Below, piece after piece: positions 1 to 11,578 of a DNA stretch of 64,000 nucleotides (the stretch's first letter is position 1; every line of letters starts with the position of its first letter). Source of the DNA: Prochlorococcus sp. AG-402-N23. GTDB lineage: Bacteria; Cyanobacteriota; Cyanobacteriia; PCC-6307; Cyanobiaceae. Position numbers and translations under genes: made by a program. Where the stretch lies: the NCBI GenBank assembly GCA_003216355.1, contig QCIX01000002.1, positions 1-64,000 of the forward strand. Reading direction: 5' to 3'. The notes beneath the pieces are model-generated. The model ran no database searches, was not told the DNA's origin, and saw only the letters and a program-made list of their open reading frames with translations.

Positions 1-1
1 G

Positions 2-1555
2 ATTGGTAAATGGAAAGCCGTTGCTAAAGAAACTGCACAAATTCATAGAGATGGTAGACCTGTTTTAGTTGGTACGACAAGTGTTGAAAAAAGTGAATTA
101 TTAAGTTCACTTTTATCTGCTGAAAAAATCCCACATAATTTGTTAAATGCTAAGCCAGAAAATGTTGAACGTGAGGCGGAAATTGTTGCTCAGGCAGGTA
201 GAGCAGGAGCTGTTACCATAGCGACTAATATGGCTGGAAGAGGAACGGATATAATTCTTGGCGGTAATAGTGACTATATGGCAAGGCTTAAATTAAAAGA
301 AATTTTAATTCCTTTGTTAGTTAAGCCTGATAATGAGCATAAGCCACCAATACCTAAACAAAGAAATTCAAAATCTAAGAGTGGTTTTTCTACAAAAGCT
401 AGTTCAAATTTGAAAAAGAACATTTCAAATTTTTCAACAAGTCTTTTCCCTTGCAAACTAGATGAAGTAATTGAAAAGAAACTCTCTTTTTTATCTGATG
501 AACTTGTAAAAAATTGGGGAGATAAACAACTTTCTGTCTTAGAACTAGATGACAGGATAGCTACAGCTGCAGAAAAAGCACCAACTGATGATGAATTGAT
601 AAAGCTTTTGAGAGAATCTTTGTCTGATGTAAAAAAAGAATATGAAAAAGTTTTGATTCATGAAGAAGACAAAGTAAGAGAAGCTGGCGGTTTACATGTC
701 ATTGGTACTGAGAGACATGAATCAAGAAGAGTGGATAATCAACTTAGAGGAAGAGCAGGAAGACAAGGTGATCTTGGAAGTACAAGATTCTTTTTATCTT
801 TAGATGATAATTTATTAAGGATTTTTGGAGGTGATAGAGTAGCAAATCTAATGAATGCTTTTAGGGTTGATGAAGATATGCCTATTGAGTCAGGAATGCT
901 TACTAGGTCTCTAGAAAGTGCTCAAAAGAAAGTTGAAACCTACTATTACGATATTAGAAAACAAGTTTTTGAATATGATGAGGTAATGAACAATCAAAGA
1001 AAAGCAGTTTATGGCGAAAGACTAAGAGTATTGAAAGGAATTGATTTAAAGAGACAAGTAATAGGATATGGAGAAAGGACAATGATTGAAATTGTAGATG
1101 CTTATATTAATCCTGATCTTCCTCCTGAAGAATGGAATATTGAACAATTAATTTCTAAAGTTAAAGAATTTATATATTTATTAGATGATCTTAAATCTGA
1201 TGATATTAATTTACTTTCAATAGAAGAATTAAAAAACTATCTTCAAGAGCAGTTGCGAATAGCTTATGATTTAAAGGAATCACAAATAGAAAATATTCGT
1301 CCAGGATTAATGAGAGAAGCTGAAAGATTTTTCATTTTGCAGCAAATTGATAATTTATGGCGAGAACATCTTCAATCTATGGATTCCTTGAGGGAATCAG
1401 TCGGATTGAGAGGTTATGGTCAAAAAGATCCATTAATCGAATATAAAAACGAAGGATATGACATGTTTCTCGAAATGATGACTAATATGAGACGTAATGT
1501 TATTTATTCAATGTTTATGTTTCAACCTAAAACTGACGTTAATGAAAAAAATTAA
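2..1555 (+). CDS. secA: SecA preprotein translocase ATPase, C-terminal part (5' end outside window)
   Basis: This is the motor ATPase that drives unfolded preproteins through SecYEG in the plasma and thylakoid membranes. The frame is open from base 2, so the listed ORF start at 140 is only an internal ATG; about 517 residues are present and the N-terminal nucleotide-binding part lies upstream. [10 protein letters not shown] and [15 protein letters not shown] are helicase motifs of the second nucleotide-binding fold, followed by the helical wing and scaffold region. A lysine- and serine-rich insertion sits between those two motifs. The protein ends NEKN, with no cysteine-rich zinc tail like that of E. 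coli SecA. It converges on cysE with an 8-base gap. Confidence 0.96.
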   Translation: MGKWKAVAKETAQIHRDGRPVLVGTTSVEKSELLSSLLSAEKIPHNLLNAKPENVEREAEIVAQAGRAGAVTIATNMAGRGTDIILGGNSDYMARLKLKEILIPLLVKPDNEHKPPIPKQRNSKSKSGFSTKASSNLKKNISNFSTSLFPCKLDEVIEKKLSFLSDELVKNWGDKQLSVLELDDRIATAAEKAPTDDELIKLLRESLSDVKKEYEKVLIHEEDKVREAGGLHVIGTERHESRRVDNQLRGRAGRQGDLGSTRFFLSLDDNLLRIFGGDRVANLMNAFRVDEDMPIESGMLTRSLESAQKKVETYYYDIRKQVFEYDEVMNNQRKAVYGERLRVLKGIDLKRQVIGYGERTMIEIVDAYINPDLPPEEWNIEQLISKVKEFIYLLDDLKSDDINLLSIEELKNYLQEQLRIAYDLKESQIENIRPGLMREAERFFILQQIDNLWREHLQSMDSLRESVGLRGYGQKDPLIEYKNEGYDMFLEMMTNMRRNVIYSMFMFQPKTDVNEKN

Positions 1556-1563
1556 ATCAATAT

Positions 1564-2301
1564 TTAATCATCTCCAAGAAATTCAAAAATTTCTTTATCT
1601 TTAAGATTTTGAGAATCACCAAGTTTAGAAATATCAATAGATTCTGAGCTGACTATACATTGTAGAGTTTTTTGTAATTTAAGAATTTCATTTTCAAGAG
1701 TGTCTATTCTATCCATTAAATTTTTTATCACATTAGCTTCTGCATCTGGTAAGGCAGAATGAGCTAAAGGATTTACTTTGACACCACTTTGATGCACTAC
1801 TCTGCCAGGAACTCCGACCACAGTACTGTTCCCCTCTACATTTCGAACAACTACTGAGCCAGCACCAATCCGGGTATTAGATCCTACTGTGATGGATCCA
1901 AGAACTTTTGCGCCCGCTCCCACTACAACATTTTCCATTAAGGTGGGGTGTCTTTTGCCATGGCTTTTACCAGTACCTCCTAATGTCACTCCCTGATAAA
2001 GCAAACAGTTATTTCCTATTTCAGCAGTTTCGCCAATTACAACGCCCATTCCATGGTCTATGAAAACCCTTTTTCCAATTTTTGCCCCAGGATGGATTTC
2101 AATACCTGTTGCTAGCCTATTCAGATGACTGAGTAAGCGAGGAATCAAAGGAATCTTTAATTTCCATAATTTATGCGTAAATCTATGTATAACTATTGAT
2201 TGAAAGCCAGGGTAGCAAAGAAATATTTCTACTATTCCTCTTGCGGCGGGATCTCTTTCTCTGATAATTTCTATATCTGATTTAAAAGTTTTTAATACCA
2301 T
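1564..2301 (-). CDS. cysE: serine O-acetyltransferase
   Basis: CysE acetylates L-serine with acetyl-CoA, the first committed step of cysteine synthesis in the cytoplasm. The 245-residue protein has an N-terminal helical region followed by a left-handed beta-helix of hexapeptide repeats. The repeats include FIDHGMGVVIGETAEIG, with the conserved histidine and aspartate, and GVTLGGTGK. A C-terminal extension of about 60 residues looks like a coiled coil. It starts 3 bases after the stop of the GntR-type regulator on the same strand, so the two are probably co-transcribed. Confidence 0.95.
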   Translation of the reverse strand: MVLKTFKSDIEIIRERDPAARGIVEIFLCYPGFQSIVIHRFTHKLWKLKIPLIPRLLSHLNRLATGIEIHPGAKIGKRVFIDHGMGVVIGETAEIGNNCLLYQGVTLGGTGKSHGKRHPTLMENVVVGAGAKVLGSITVGSNTRIGAGSVVVRNVEGNSTVVGVPGRVVHQSGVKVNPLAHSALPDAEANVIKNLMDRIDTLENEILKLQKTLQCIVSSESIDISKLGDSQNLKDKEIFEFLGDD

Positions 2302-2304
2302 GAT

Positions 2305-3291
2305 TTAATTAATGACTCCTATTTCTTTTTTTAATTGATTTATTGTTTCGATACTTAAATAATTTTTAGCACATATTATTTGAGGTAATCTCATTAACTG
2401 AGAACGATTTTTTAGTAATGTGTTTTCTACAACTGATAAACTTGGTCCATCACACACTATATGGTTTGAAGCCTTTAAAAGTGAGAGTAATCTACTGTTG
2501 TTGTCTGAGATTGCAGTCATAAGCATTAATTCACTACCACGCATGCTATGTATAATGACTTCTGCTGCTCTCAATAAACCTGGACTTATGCTTACAATCC
2601 CTACACAACTTCCAGCATTTAATTCCTTGAGAATTTTTAATTCCTTCTGAAAGTCGCTCAAGTCAACTGCAATTGCGCGAACTCCATGTTGCTTAGCAAC
2701 TTTTTCTAGAGGCTGTAAAAAATATCTGCTTGTGACAATCGTACCATTATTTGAATTACTCAAAACTTTTTCTAATTCTTCCATGGGAACAACTTCTACG
2801 GGTACATTAACTGTTGTAGAAAGGTCTTCTGCTATTAACATAGAAGCTCCAATATCTTCTCTAGGAGTACTGACTATGATTCTTGATCCGCACTTAATAC
2901 GCCAATCAATTTCATTGTTCAATATCTCTCTCGTATCTTGTAAAGTGAATCCAAGACTTATTAAGTTGTCAATAACTTTCTTTGCTTCTTGATCAGGTGC
3001 TTTAATTATTTTATCTTTTGAGTAAAGTGATTTTGTAAATTCTCTTTTAGTAAGATTATCTCTCACATAGATACCTGATCCAGCTATTGCTTCAACAACT
3101 CCATCTATTTCCAGTTGTCTGTAAACTTTGCTTATAGTATTCCGATGGAGTCCAGTCTGCATTGCAAGTTGCCTCGTACTGGGAAGTCTGTGACCTGGAG
3201 GATAATGTCTTGCTGCAATTGCGAAACAAATTTGATTATTTAGTTGAGTAGATGCTGGAATATCACTGTCTTGTTGAATATGGAATCTCAC
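2305..3291 (-). CDS. GntR-family transcriptional regulator
   Basis: The first 75 or so residues form a GntR-type winged helix, with LPSTRQLAMQTGLHRNTISK as the helix-turn-helix and GSGIYV closing the wing. The rest (about 250 residues) is a mixed alpha/beta domain. It is not the aminotransferase-like domain of MocR proteins and does not show an obvious FCD or UTRA pattern. The ligand is unknown. The gene lies directly upstream of cysE on the same strand with a 3-base gap, so control of cysteine or sulfur metabolism is a reasonable guess but only inference from context. Confidence 0.85.
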   Translation of the reverse strand: MRFHIQQDSDIPASTQLNNQICFAIAARHYPPGHRLPSTRQLAMQTGLHRNTISKVYRQLEIDGVVEAIAGSGIYVRDNLTKREFTKSLYSKDKIIKAPDQEAKKVIDNLISLGFTLQDTREILNNEIDWRIKCGSRIIVSTPREDIGASMLIAEDLSTTVNVPVEVVPMEELEKVLSNSNNGTIVTSRYFLQPLEKVAKQHGVRAIAVDLSDFQKELKILKELNAGSCVGIVSISPGLLRAAEVIIHSMRGSELMLMTAISDNNSRLLSLLKASNHIVCDGPSLSVVENTLLKNRSQLMRLPQIICAKNYLSIETINQLKKEIGVIN

Positions 3292-3368
3292 TTTAGAAAA
3301 ATCCTGACTAAGTTAATTTTTGATATAGTGACACTTTAACATTTGGCATATTTTTTGATAATAATTTA

Positions 3369-3941
3369 TCAACCATCATCTTTTTTAATAAGAGGAGTTT
3401 TTCGAGGGCTTAAAAACATAATCATGTTTCTCCCTTCTCTTTTTGGTTTTTGTTGAACTTCTGATTGCTCTTCTAAATCATTAGCCATTTTTAAAAGAAG
3501 AGTCTCAGCTAAATTTGAGTGTTGAATTTCTCTTCCCCTAAAAATTACAGTGCATTTTACCTTATCTCCTGATTTTAGAAATTTAGTAGCTTGACCAATC
3601 CGAACATCGTAATCATGCTTATCAATTTTATACCTCATTTTTACTTCTTTAACTTCTGTTTGATGAGATTTTTTCCTTGCTTCTTTAGCTTTCTTTTCTT
3701 GTTCAAATTTATATTTACCGTAGTCCATGATTCTACAAACAGGAGGATTTGCTTTTTCGCTCACCAAAACTAAATCAAGTTCTCTTTGAGATGCTATTTC
3801 TAATGCTTTTAATCTATCTATGACGCCTAATTGTTTTCCATCTGAATCAACGACTCTCAATTGAGGGTATTTTATTCTTTCATTTATATTTGGTAGCTCT
3901 CTAACTGGAGCTCTTCGGTCAAAGCGTGGGCGTGGGGGCAT
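3369..3941 (-). CDS. infC: translation initiation factor IF-3
   Basis: IF-3 binds the 30S subunit, keeps it from 50S, and checks start codon and initiator tRNA. The 190-residue protein has the N-domain ([20 protein letters not shown], then [15 protein letters not shown]), a lysine-rich linker helix around [14 protein letters not shown], and the C-domain ([18 protein letters not shown], then [12 protein letters not shown]). An N-terminal arginine-rich extension precedes the N-domain. It lies 53 bases downstream of miaA on the same strand. The start codon in E. coli infC is AUU, but here a normal ATG is available. Confidence 0.96.
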   Translation of the reverse strand: MPPRPRFDRRAPVRELPNINERIKYPQLRVVDSDGKQLGVIDRLKALEIASQRELDLVLVSEKANPPVCRIMDYGKYKFEQEKKAKEARKKSHQTEVKEVKMRYKIDKHDYDVRIGQATKFLKSGDKVKCTVIFRGREIQHSNLAETLLLKMANDLEEQSEVQQKPKREGRNMIMFLSPRKTPLIKKDDG

Positions 3942-3994
3942 TCAGTTAATTAAATAAATTGATTGGAAGATGAACAAAATCTATTTTTATAAAG

Positions 3995-4894
3995 TTAGCT
4001 TAAAAAAGACTCTATTTTAATTATTGCATCTTTTAGCAGGTTTTTGTTATTAAGCCAAAGAGGATTATTTTTATTACGAAACCAAGTTTTTTGTCTTTTG
4101 GCAAATTGGATTGTTTTTGTCGCAGTCAACTCAATCGCTTTGTCAATTGTTGAACGGTTATTTAAAACATCCCTAGCTTCTCGATAACCAATGGTTTCTA
4201 ATATTGGCAAATCAAATCCGTATTTAGAGATAAGGTGGTTCGTCTCCTCAATAATTCCAGATAAAAACATATTTTTTGTTCTTTGAAAAATTCTTTCTTT
4301 TAAATTATCTCTATCTAATCCAAGCTCTAGGATTCTCCAGTTTGGCGGGTTTTGAACTTTCAGAGTTGACAAAGGTTTACCTGTTACGTAAAAGACTTCT
4401 AAAGCTCTTATTGTTCTAGTGTGGTCAGCAAAATTGATTTTTTTTGTTGATAATGGATCACAATTTTTTAACAGGTCCCAACATTTTTCCTGACCAAGTT
4501 CTTCTAATTGTCTTCTGAAATTCTTTTGAGGAGGGACATCTGGTAGAAAAAATCCTTTTGTTATTGAGTTCATATACAAACCACTTCCTCCAACAAGAAA
4601 AGGTAAATTATTTTGATTAATTTCACCCTTAATAGATTTTTGAGCAATTTCTTGAAATTGTTTTGCATTAATTGGATTAATTGGTTCCTCAATATCTATC
4701 AAAAAATGCTTTATTTGTTTTTGTTGGATTTTAGATGGCTTGGCTGTTCCAATATCCATGGACTTATAAATTTGCCTTGAATCGATATTGTGTATATGAG
4801 TTTTAAAATATTCTGCAATTTCAATAGCTAATTCTGTTTTACCACTTGCAGTAGGCCCAATTAAAATTATTACATGAGGTAGATACGAAGACAT
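3995..4894 (-). CDS. miaA: tRNA dimethylallyltransferase
   Basis: MiaA transfers a dimethylallyl group to A37 of tRNAs that read codons starting with U. The 299-residue protein has the P-loop GPTASGKT at residues 12-19, the DSRQIY motif that contacts A37, GSGLYM, and the GYREA motif near the C-terminus. Its length is typical of the family. It is divergent from gyrB with about 150 bases between them and precedes infC, a grouping of translation genes. Confidence 0.95.
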   Translation of the reverse strand: MSSYLPHVIILIGPTASGKTELAIEIAEYFKTHIHNIDSRQIYKSMDIGTAKPSKIQQKQIKHFLIDIEEPINPINAKQFQEIAQKSIKGEINQNNLPFLVGGSGLYMNSITKGFFLPDVPPQKNFRRQLEELGQEKCWDLLKNCDPLSTKKINFADHTRTIRALEVFYVTGKPLSTLKVQNPPNWRILELGLDRDNLKERIFQRTKNMFLSGIIEETNHLISKYGFDLPILETIGYREARDVLNNRSTIDKAIELTATKTIQFAKRQKTWFRNKNNPLWLNNKNLLKDAIIKIESFLS

Positions 4895-5044
4895 ATGAAT
4901 TTCTGATGAAATAAATATTAGCTATATAATTAAAGTGATTAAATTTTTCATTGACTTCGAGCCTTTATCTTATTGCGGTGGTAAGTTTAATGAAAGACCT
5001 TTTAAAAATAACATTTTAAAAGTCTAATATTTTTTTTATATTAA

Positions 5045-7338
<2,294 letters not shown>

Positions 7339-7341
7339 ATT

Positions 7342-7707
7342 TTGGATTTTATTTCAATAACTATAATTTTACTCGGCAGTACTTTTGGATTAATACTTAG
7401 AATATTCATACAAAATAATTTTAAAAAAAGGATAGGTATTGATATTCAAAATACTTCAATAATAAATTTTTTATCATCTTTTTTATTAGGAATTTTAGTA
7501 GCTTTAAATTTTATTCATAACGAAATATTAGTGTTATTTTATAGTGGTTTTTTAGGATGTTTTAGTACATTTTCTTCCTTTATATATCAACTATTTGACT
7601 TATTTAAAAAGAGAAAATTCCTAAGATTATTTTTCCACTATATTGAAGTGATTATTTTTTCATTCCTTTTCTTTTATTTAGGTTTTATTCTTATTCAGTT
7701 TTTTTAA
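7342..7707 (+). CDS. crcB: CrcB-type fluoride channel subunit (first of two)
   Basis: CrcB/Fluc proteins are dual-topology dimeric membrane channels that export fluoride. The 121-residue protein has four predicted membrane helices and the GFLGCFSTFSSF block, which corresponds to the family's G-C-G-F-T-T-F-S-T-F signature. It retains the asparagine in INFLSSF, where the family has NxxG. The start is a TTG at 7342, 3 bases after the previous stop. A second, different CrcB follows after 1 base. Two unequal subunits in tandem suggest a heterodimer, as proposed for other bacteria with paired crcB genes. Confidence 0.82.
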   Translation: MDFISITIILLGSTFGLILRIFIQNNFKKRIGIDIQNTSIINFLSSFLLGILVALNFIHNEILVLFYSGFLGCFSTFSSFIYQLFDLFKKRKFLRLFFHYIEVIIFSFLFFYLGFILIQFF

Positions 7708-7708
7708 A

Positions 7709-8038
7709 GTGAAAATAGATAATTTTATTTATATTCTTTTAGCTGCTTACCTAGCTACTTTTTTAAGATTAACTATAGATAATAATTTTTTTATCTCAAT
7801 AATTGGATCATTTTTAGTGGGTTTTTTTATCAGTAGAAGGTTAAGTTATTCAACTGAGAATATTTTATTTAGTGGTTTTTTTTCTTGCTTTACATCCTTT
7901 AGCGGATTTATATATTTTTTGTACAAAATTTTAAATCAAGGGGATTGGAAAAAATTTATCATTTTTTTTAATTTTATCATTATCGTAAATTTATTCACAA
8001 TGCTTTTCGGGTTCTGGATAAGTAGAAAAATTACTTAG
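7709..8038 (+). CDS. crcB: CrcB-type fluoride channel subunit (second of two)
   Basis: This is a 109-residue protein with four predicted membrane helices and a GTG start 1 base after the first crcB stop. The signature block is GFFSCFTSFSGF. The region aligned with the family's NxxGSFLLG reads SIIGSFLVG, so the glycine and serine are kept but the pore asparagine is lost. The first CrcB has the opposite pattern (asparagine kept, glycine lost). Low complexity and strong AT bias make it easy to miss, but spacing and motif position support a real gene. Confidence 0.8.
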   Translation: MKIDNFIYILLAAYLATFLRLTIDNNFFISIIGSFLVGFFISRRLSYSTENILFSGFFSCFTSFSGFIYFLYKILNQGDWKKFIIFFNFIIIVNLFTMLFGFWISRKIT

Positions 8039-8044
8039 ATTTCA

Positions 8045-8050
8045 TATAAT
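8045..8050 (+). promoter_or_regulatory. candidate -10 element for mgtE
   Basis: A perfect TATAAT lies 31 bases before the mgtE ATG, in the only gap (43 bases) of this gene run. No convincing -35 box is visible, and AT-rich sequence makes chance matches common, so this is tentative. Confidence 0.3.
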
Positions 8051-8081
8051 GGTGTTGTTACTTTGATAAGGGATTATATTT

Positions 8082-9488
8082 ATGAATGAAAATAATCTTG
8101 AAACAGTTACATCGTTATCTTCAGATTTAAGTACACGAGAGAATATTACTTTTCAACTTGAGGAATTGCTCATCGCGGGAAATTATGATGAGGCAAAGTT
8201 ACTTTTAGAGCCATCCCAACCTGTTGATATTGCGGATGCTATTGGAAGCCTTCCACTAATATTGCAGGCATTGGCATTTCGATTATTAAAGAAAAATGAA
8301 GCAATTGAGGTTTATGAATATTTAGATCCAGTAGTTCAGCAAACTTTATTAGAAAGACTTCGTTCAGGAGAAGTTTTAGAAATCGTTGAGAAAATGTCTC
8401 CTGATGATAGGGTTCAACTTTTTGATGAATTACCTGCAAAAGTTGTACGAAAATTTTTATCTGCCCTTAGTCCTGGTGAAAGGAAAGTAACAGCTGAGTT
8501 ACTTGGATATGAGCCTGAAACTGCTGGAAGATTAATGACAACTGAATTTATAGATCTTAAAGAGATGCAAACAGCAGCTGAGGCCCTTTCTTTAGTTAGA
8601 AAAAGAGCCCCATTTACAGAAACCATCTATAGCTTATATGTTACAGATAAAGAAAGACATTTAACTGGTATTCTCTCTTTAAGAGATCTTGTCACTGCTG
8701 ATCCTTCTAAGCCAATTGGAGACGTTATGACAAGAGATGTAGTTAATATTGCTACTAATACGAATCAAGAAGAGGTTGCGAGAGCAATACAAAGATATGA
8801 TTTTTTAGCTCTCCCAGTCGTTGATAAGGAAAAAAGACTTGTTGGGATAGTTACCGTCGATGATTTAATTGATGTTATAGAACAAGAAGCAACAAGAGAT
8901 ATTTATGCAGCGGGGGCAGTACAACCTGGCGATGAAGATGATTATTTCCAAAGTAGTTTGTTTACGATTGCTAGAAGAAGAATTTTATGGTTATTAATTT
9001 TGGTTTTAGCAAATGGTTTAACGACAAAAGTTATAGCTATGAATGATCAAATATTAAAAGAAATAGTTTTATTAGCTGCATTTATTCCATTACTTATAGG
9101 TACGGGGGGGAATGTTGGCGCTCAAAGTTCAACAGTTGTCATTCGAGGTTTAAGTACTCAAAAACTGAAGTCTCTTGGTGCAATTAAGGCAGTAGTTAAG
9201 GAGGCAATAACAGGCGCTCTTCTAGGTGTTTTTATGATGCTTGTAGTGTTTCCCTTCGCTTGGTGGCAAGGAGAAGGGCCTTTAATCGCCTCTGCGGTGG
9301 GAATAAGTTTGATATCCATAACAACTTTAGCTGCGACAACAGGAGCGATCCTCCCTTTGTTGTTCGACAGAATGAAATTGGATCCAGCCTTAATGTCCTC
9401 TCCTTTCATTACTACCGTAACTGATATTGCAGGTGTATTTATTTATCTCAGTACAGCAAAATGGCTATTAAGCTCTTCATTAGTCTAA
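8082..9488 (+). CDS. mgtE: MgtE-type magnesium transporter
   Basis: MgtE is a Mg2+-gated Mg2+ channel of the plasma membrane. The 468-residue protein has the three expected parts. First comes a cytosolic N domain of helical repeats (LAFRLLKKNEAIEVYEYL and SPDDRVQLFDELP). A CBS pair follows at about residues 140-265 (PIGDVMTRDVVNI, LVGIVTVDDLIDVIEQEATRDIY). Five membrane helices make up the C-terminal part, with GTGGNVGAQSSTVVIRGLS and the pore region ATTGAILPLLFDRMKLDPA. The length is standard for MgtE. Confidence 0.96.
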   Translation: MNENNLETVTSLSSDLSTRENITFQLEELLIAGNYDEAKLLLEPSQPVDIADAIGSLPLILQALAFRLLKKNEAIEVYEYLDPVVQQTLLERLRSGEVLEIVEKMSPDDRVQLFDELPAKVVRKFLSALSPGERKVTAELLGYEPETAGRLMTTEFIDLKEMQTAAEALSLVRKRAPFTETIYSLYVTDKERHLTGILSLRDLVTADPSKPIGDVMTRDVVNIATNTNQEEVARAIQRYDFLALPVVDKEKRLVGIVTVDDLIDVIEQEATRDIYAAGAVQPGDEDDYFQSSLFTIARRRILWLLILVLANGLTTKVIAMNDQILKEIVLLAAFIPLLIGTGGNVGAQSSTVVIRGLSTQKLKSLGAIKAVVKEAITGALLGVFMMLVVFPFAWWQGEGPLIASAVGISLISITTLAATTGAILPLLFDRMKLDPALMSSPFITTVTDIAGVFIYLSTAKWLLSSSLV

Positions 9489-9588
9489 ATTCAGTAGGTA
9501 TTTATTCTCATTTTTGTAAAATTGTGGATTTTTTTGTTTAACTTTACATTTCTTAATGGTATTGTTTACAAAACATCATTTAATCTTC

Positions 9589-10590
9589 ATGTCTTCTGAA
9601 ACAATAAGTGAAAATAAACTAGCTTCAATCGCAAGTATAAAATCTAGTAATGATGTAGATCTTGTTCGATCATACTTGAGGGATATAGGAAGAGTTCCAT
9701 TACTATCGCATGAGCAAGAAATTACGCTGGGTCGCCAAGTTCAAGAGTACATGGAAGTTGAAAGAGCTGAATTAGAAATTACTGAATTAACAGGAGATAA
9801 GCCAAGTATTGATGAATTATCGACTAAATTAAACTTATCTACTTCCACAATTAAAAAAAGATTGAGAGCTGGACAGAGAGCTAAAGAAAGGATGGTTGCA
9901 GCAAATTTAAGATTGGTAGTAAGCGTTGCAAAAAAATATACAAAAAGAAACATGGAACTTTTAGATTTAATCCAGGAAGGAACTATAGGACTAGTCAGAG
10001 GAGTTGAAAAATTTGATCCAGCCAGAGGATATAAGTTTTCAACATATGCATACTGGTGGATTAGACAAGGTATTACAAGAGCAATAGCTGAAAAAAGTCG
10101 TGCGATAAGGCTACCAATTCACATAACTGAAATGTTGAATAAGTTAAAAAAAGGTCAAAGAGAGCTCAGTCAAGAAATGTCAAGAACTCCTACTGTAACT
10201 GAACTTGCTAAGTACGTAGAGCTTCCTGAAGATGATGTTAAAGATTTGATGTGCAAAGCTGGACAGCCAGTTAGTCTTGAAACTAAAGTTGGCGATGGAG
10301 AAGATACTGTTTTATTAGATTTACTGGCAGGGGGCGAGGATTTGCCAGACGAACAAATAGAAATGGATTGTATGAGAGGTGATCTGCATTCTCTTTTACA
10401 TCAATTGCCTGATCTGCAATGTAGAGTTTTAAGAATGAGATACGGAATGGATGGTGATGAGCCAATGTCGCTTACAGGTATTGGAAGGGTACTAGGGATA
10501 AGTAGAGATCGAGTAAGAAATCTAGAAAGAGATGGATTAAGAGGCTTGAGAAGACTTAGTGATAATGTAGAAGCTTATTTTGTTTCTTGA
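9589..10590 (+). CDS. group 2 sigma-70 factor
   Basis: This is an RNA polymerase sigma subunit that directs transcription from a subset of promoters. Region 1.2 (DLVRSYLRDIGRVPLLSHEQE) is followed by region 2 (NLRLVVSVAKKYTKRNMELLDL, FSTYAYWWIRQGITRAI), region 3, and region 4 with the ISRDRVRNLERDGLRGLR helix-turn-helix. There is no long region 1.1, so it is a nonessential group 2 type rather than the primary RpoD. I start at the ATG at 9589 (MSSET) rather than the listed 9556, because the 11 extra residues (MVLFTKHHLIF) are hydrophobic and unlike the family. The 3' end overlaps the convergent hydrolase gene by 16 bases. Confidence 0.93.
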   Translation: MSSETISENKLASIASIKSSNDVDLVRSYLRDIGRVPLLSHEQEITLGRQVQEYMEVERAELEITELTGDKPSIDELSTKLNLSTSTIKKRLRAGQRAKERMVAANLRLVVSVAKKYTKRNMELLDLIQEGTIGLVRGVEKFDPARGYKFSTYAYWWIRQGITRAIAEKSRAIRLPIHITEMLNKLKKGQRELSQEMSRTPTVTELAKYVELPEDDVKDLMCKAGQPVSLETKVGDGEDTVLLDLLAGGEDLPDEQIEMDCMRGDLHSLLHQLPDLQCRVLRMRYGMDGDEPMSLTGIGRVLGISRDRVRNLERDGLRGLRRLSDNVEAYFVS

Positions 10591-11489
10591 ATAAATTCAT
10601 TCATTAACTTATTTGTTTTTTCAGGTTCCTCATCATGAGGACAATGACCAGCCCCATTAATAATATCTAATCTTTTAATATTTCTGAATTTTTTCTTCCA
10701 CTCTCTTGCTTCATTTAAAGATTCCCAAGGATCTTTTTCTCCCCAAATCAACTGGATGGGAGCATCAACCTTATCGAAAAGGTCAGTAGCGAGATAGTCA
10801 TCAAATAAGTTAATAAAACCACGAAATGCTTCTTTAGAGTTTTTCCTTTGCGAGGGTTGATAAAGTATTTCAATCAATTCTTTATCTATATTGTTTCCAG
10901 TAGGGTAAGCTTGTTTAAGTATTTTCTTTATAACTTTTGGATTAGCAGCTCTTGTAAAAAGTGTTTTGCTAATTACTCTTTGTCTGACTATCGTTTTAAG
11001 GACGGGTCTCAGTAGATTCATTAAAATATCACTTTTTTTTAAACGTTTATCATCCATAGTTCTTTGTGCACAATCAATCAAAATAACACCTTTGCAATTA
11101 TCTTTGAGAATTTCAGCAGCTTTCAATGCAATAACACCTCCAATTGAATTTCCTACCAAGTAAACAGGAGATTTAATTACCTCGGCACAAAATGTTGATA
11201 TTTGATTACCCCACAAGTCAAATGAATATTTAATTGAGTTTTCTGCATCAGGTTCGAAATCTAATAAAGCACTAGGCTGACTGCTTTTTCCAAATCCTAA
11301 TAAGTCAATTGCGTAGCAGTTAGAAAATTTCCCAAGAAAATCTTGATTATATCTCCAGTGGTTTTTTGATGCTCCAAATCCATGAACTAATAAAATTTTA
11401 ATATTTTTTTCAGAAGTAGATTCTTTTGATAAAGACCAAGAAATTTCCCAATTCTTCCACTTCCAAATTTCAGATTTATTGAAAGACAC
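10575..11489 (-). CDS. alpha/beta hydrolase-fold protein
   Basis: The 304-residue protein has the complete alpha/beta hydrolase pattern. The oxyanion motif is VHGFGASKNHWRYN, the nucleophile elbow is GNSIGG, the acid region is WGEKDPW, and the catalytic histidine is in GHCPHDEEP. The substrate is unknown; similar cyanobacterial proteins are often annotated as putative esterases or haloperoxidase-like hydrolases. It resembles the hydrolase at 39059, which shares HGFGAS, DLLGFGKS and GHCPHDE, so the two are paralogs. It is convergent with the sigma factor gene and overlaps it. Confidence 0.88.
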   Translation of the reverse strand: MSFNKSEIWKWKNWEISWSLSKESTSEKNIKILLVHGFGASKNHWRYNQDFLGKFSNCYAIDLLGFGKSSQPSALLDFEPDAENSIKYSFDLWGNQISTFCAEVIKSPVYLVGNSIGGVIALKAAEILKDNCKGVILIDCAQRTMDDKRLKKSDILMNLLRPVLKTIVRQRVISKTLFTRAANPKVIKKILKQAYPTGNNIDKELIEILYQPSQRKNSKEAFRGFINLFDDYLATDLFDKVDAPIQLIWGEKDPWESLNEAREWKKKFRNIKRLDIINGAGHCPHDEEPEKTNKLMNEFIQETK

Positions 11490-11578
11490 TATGAATTTGC
11501 ATTTAATTAAACTTTAATTCAAAAAAAAATTATTCGTTTTTAATAAATTATTCTTAGTTAAGAAAAAGCGTTCATTTT

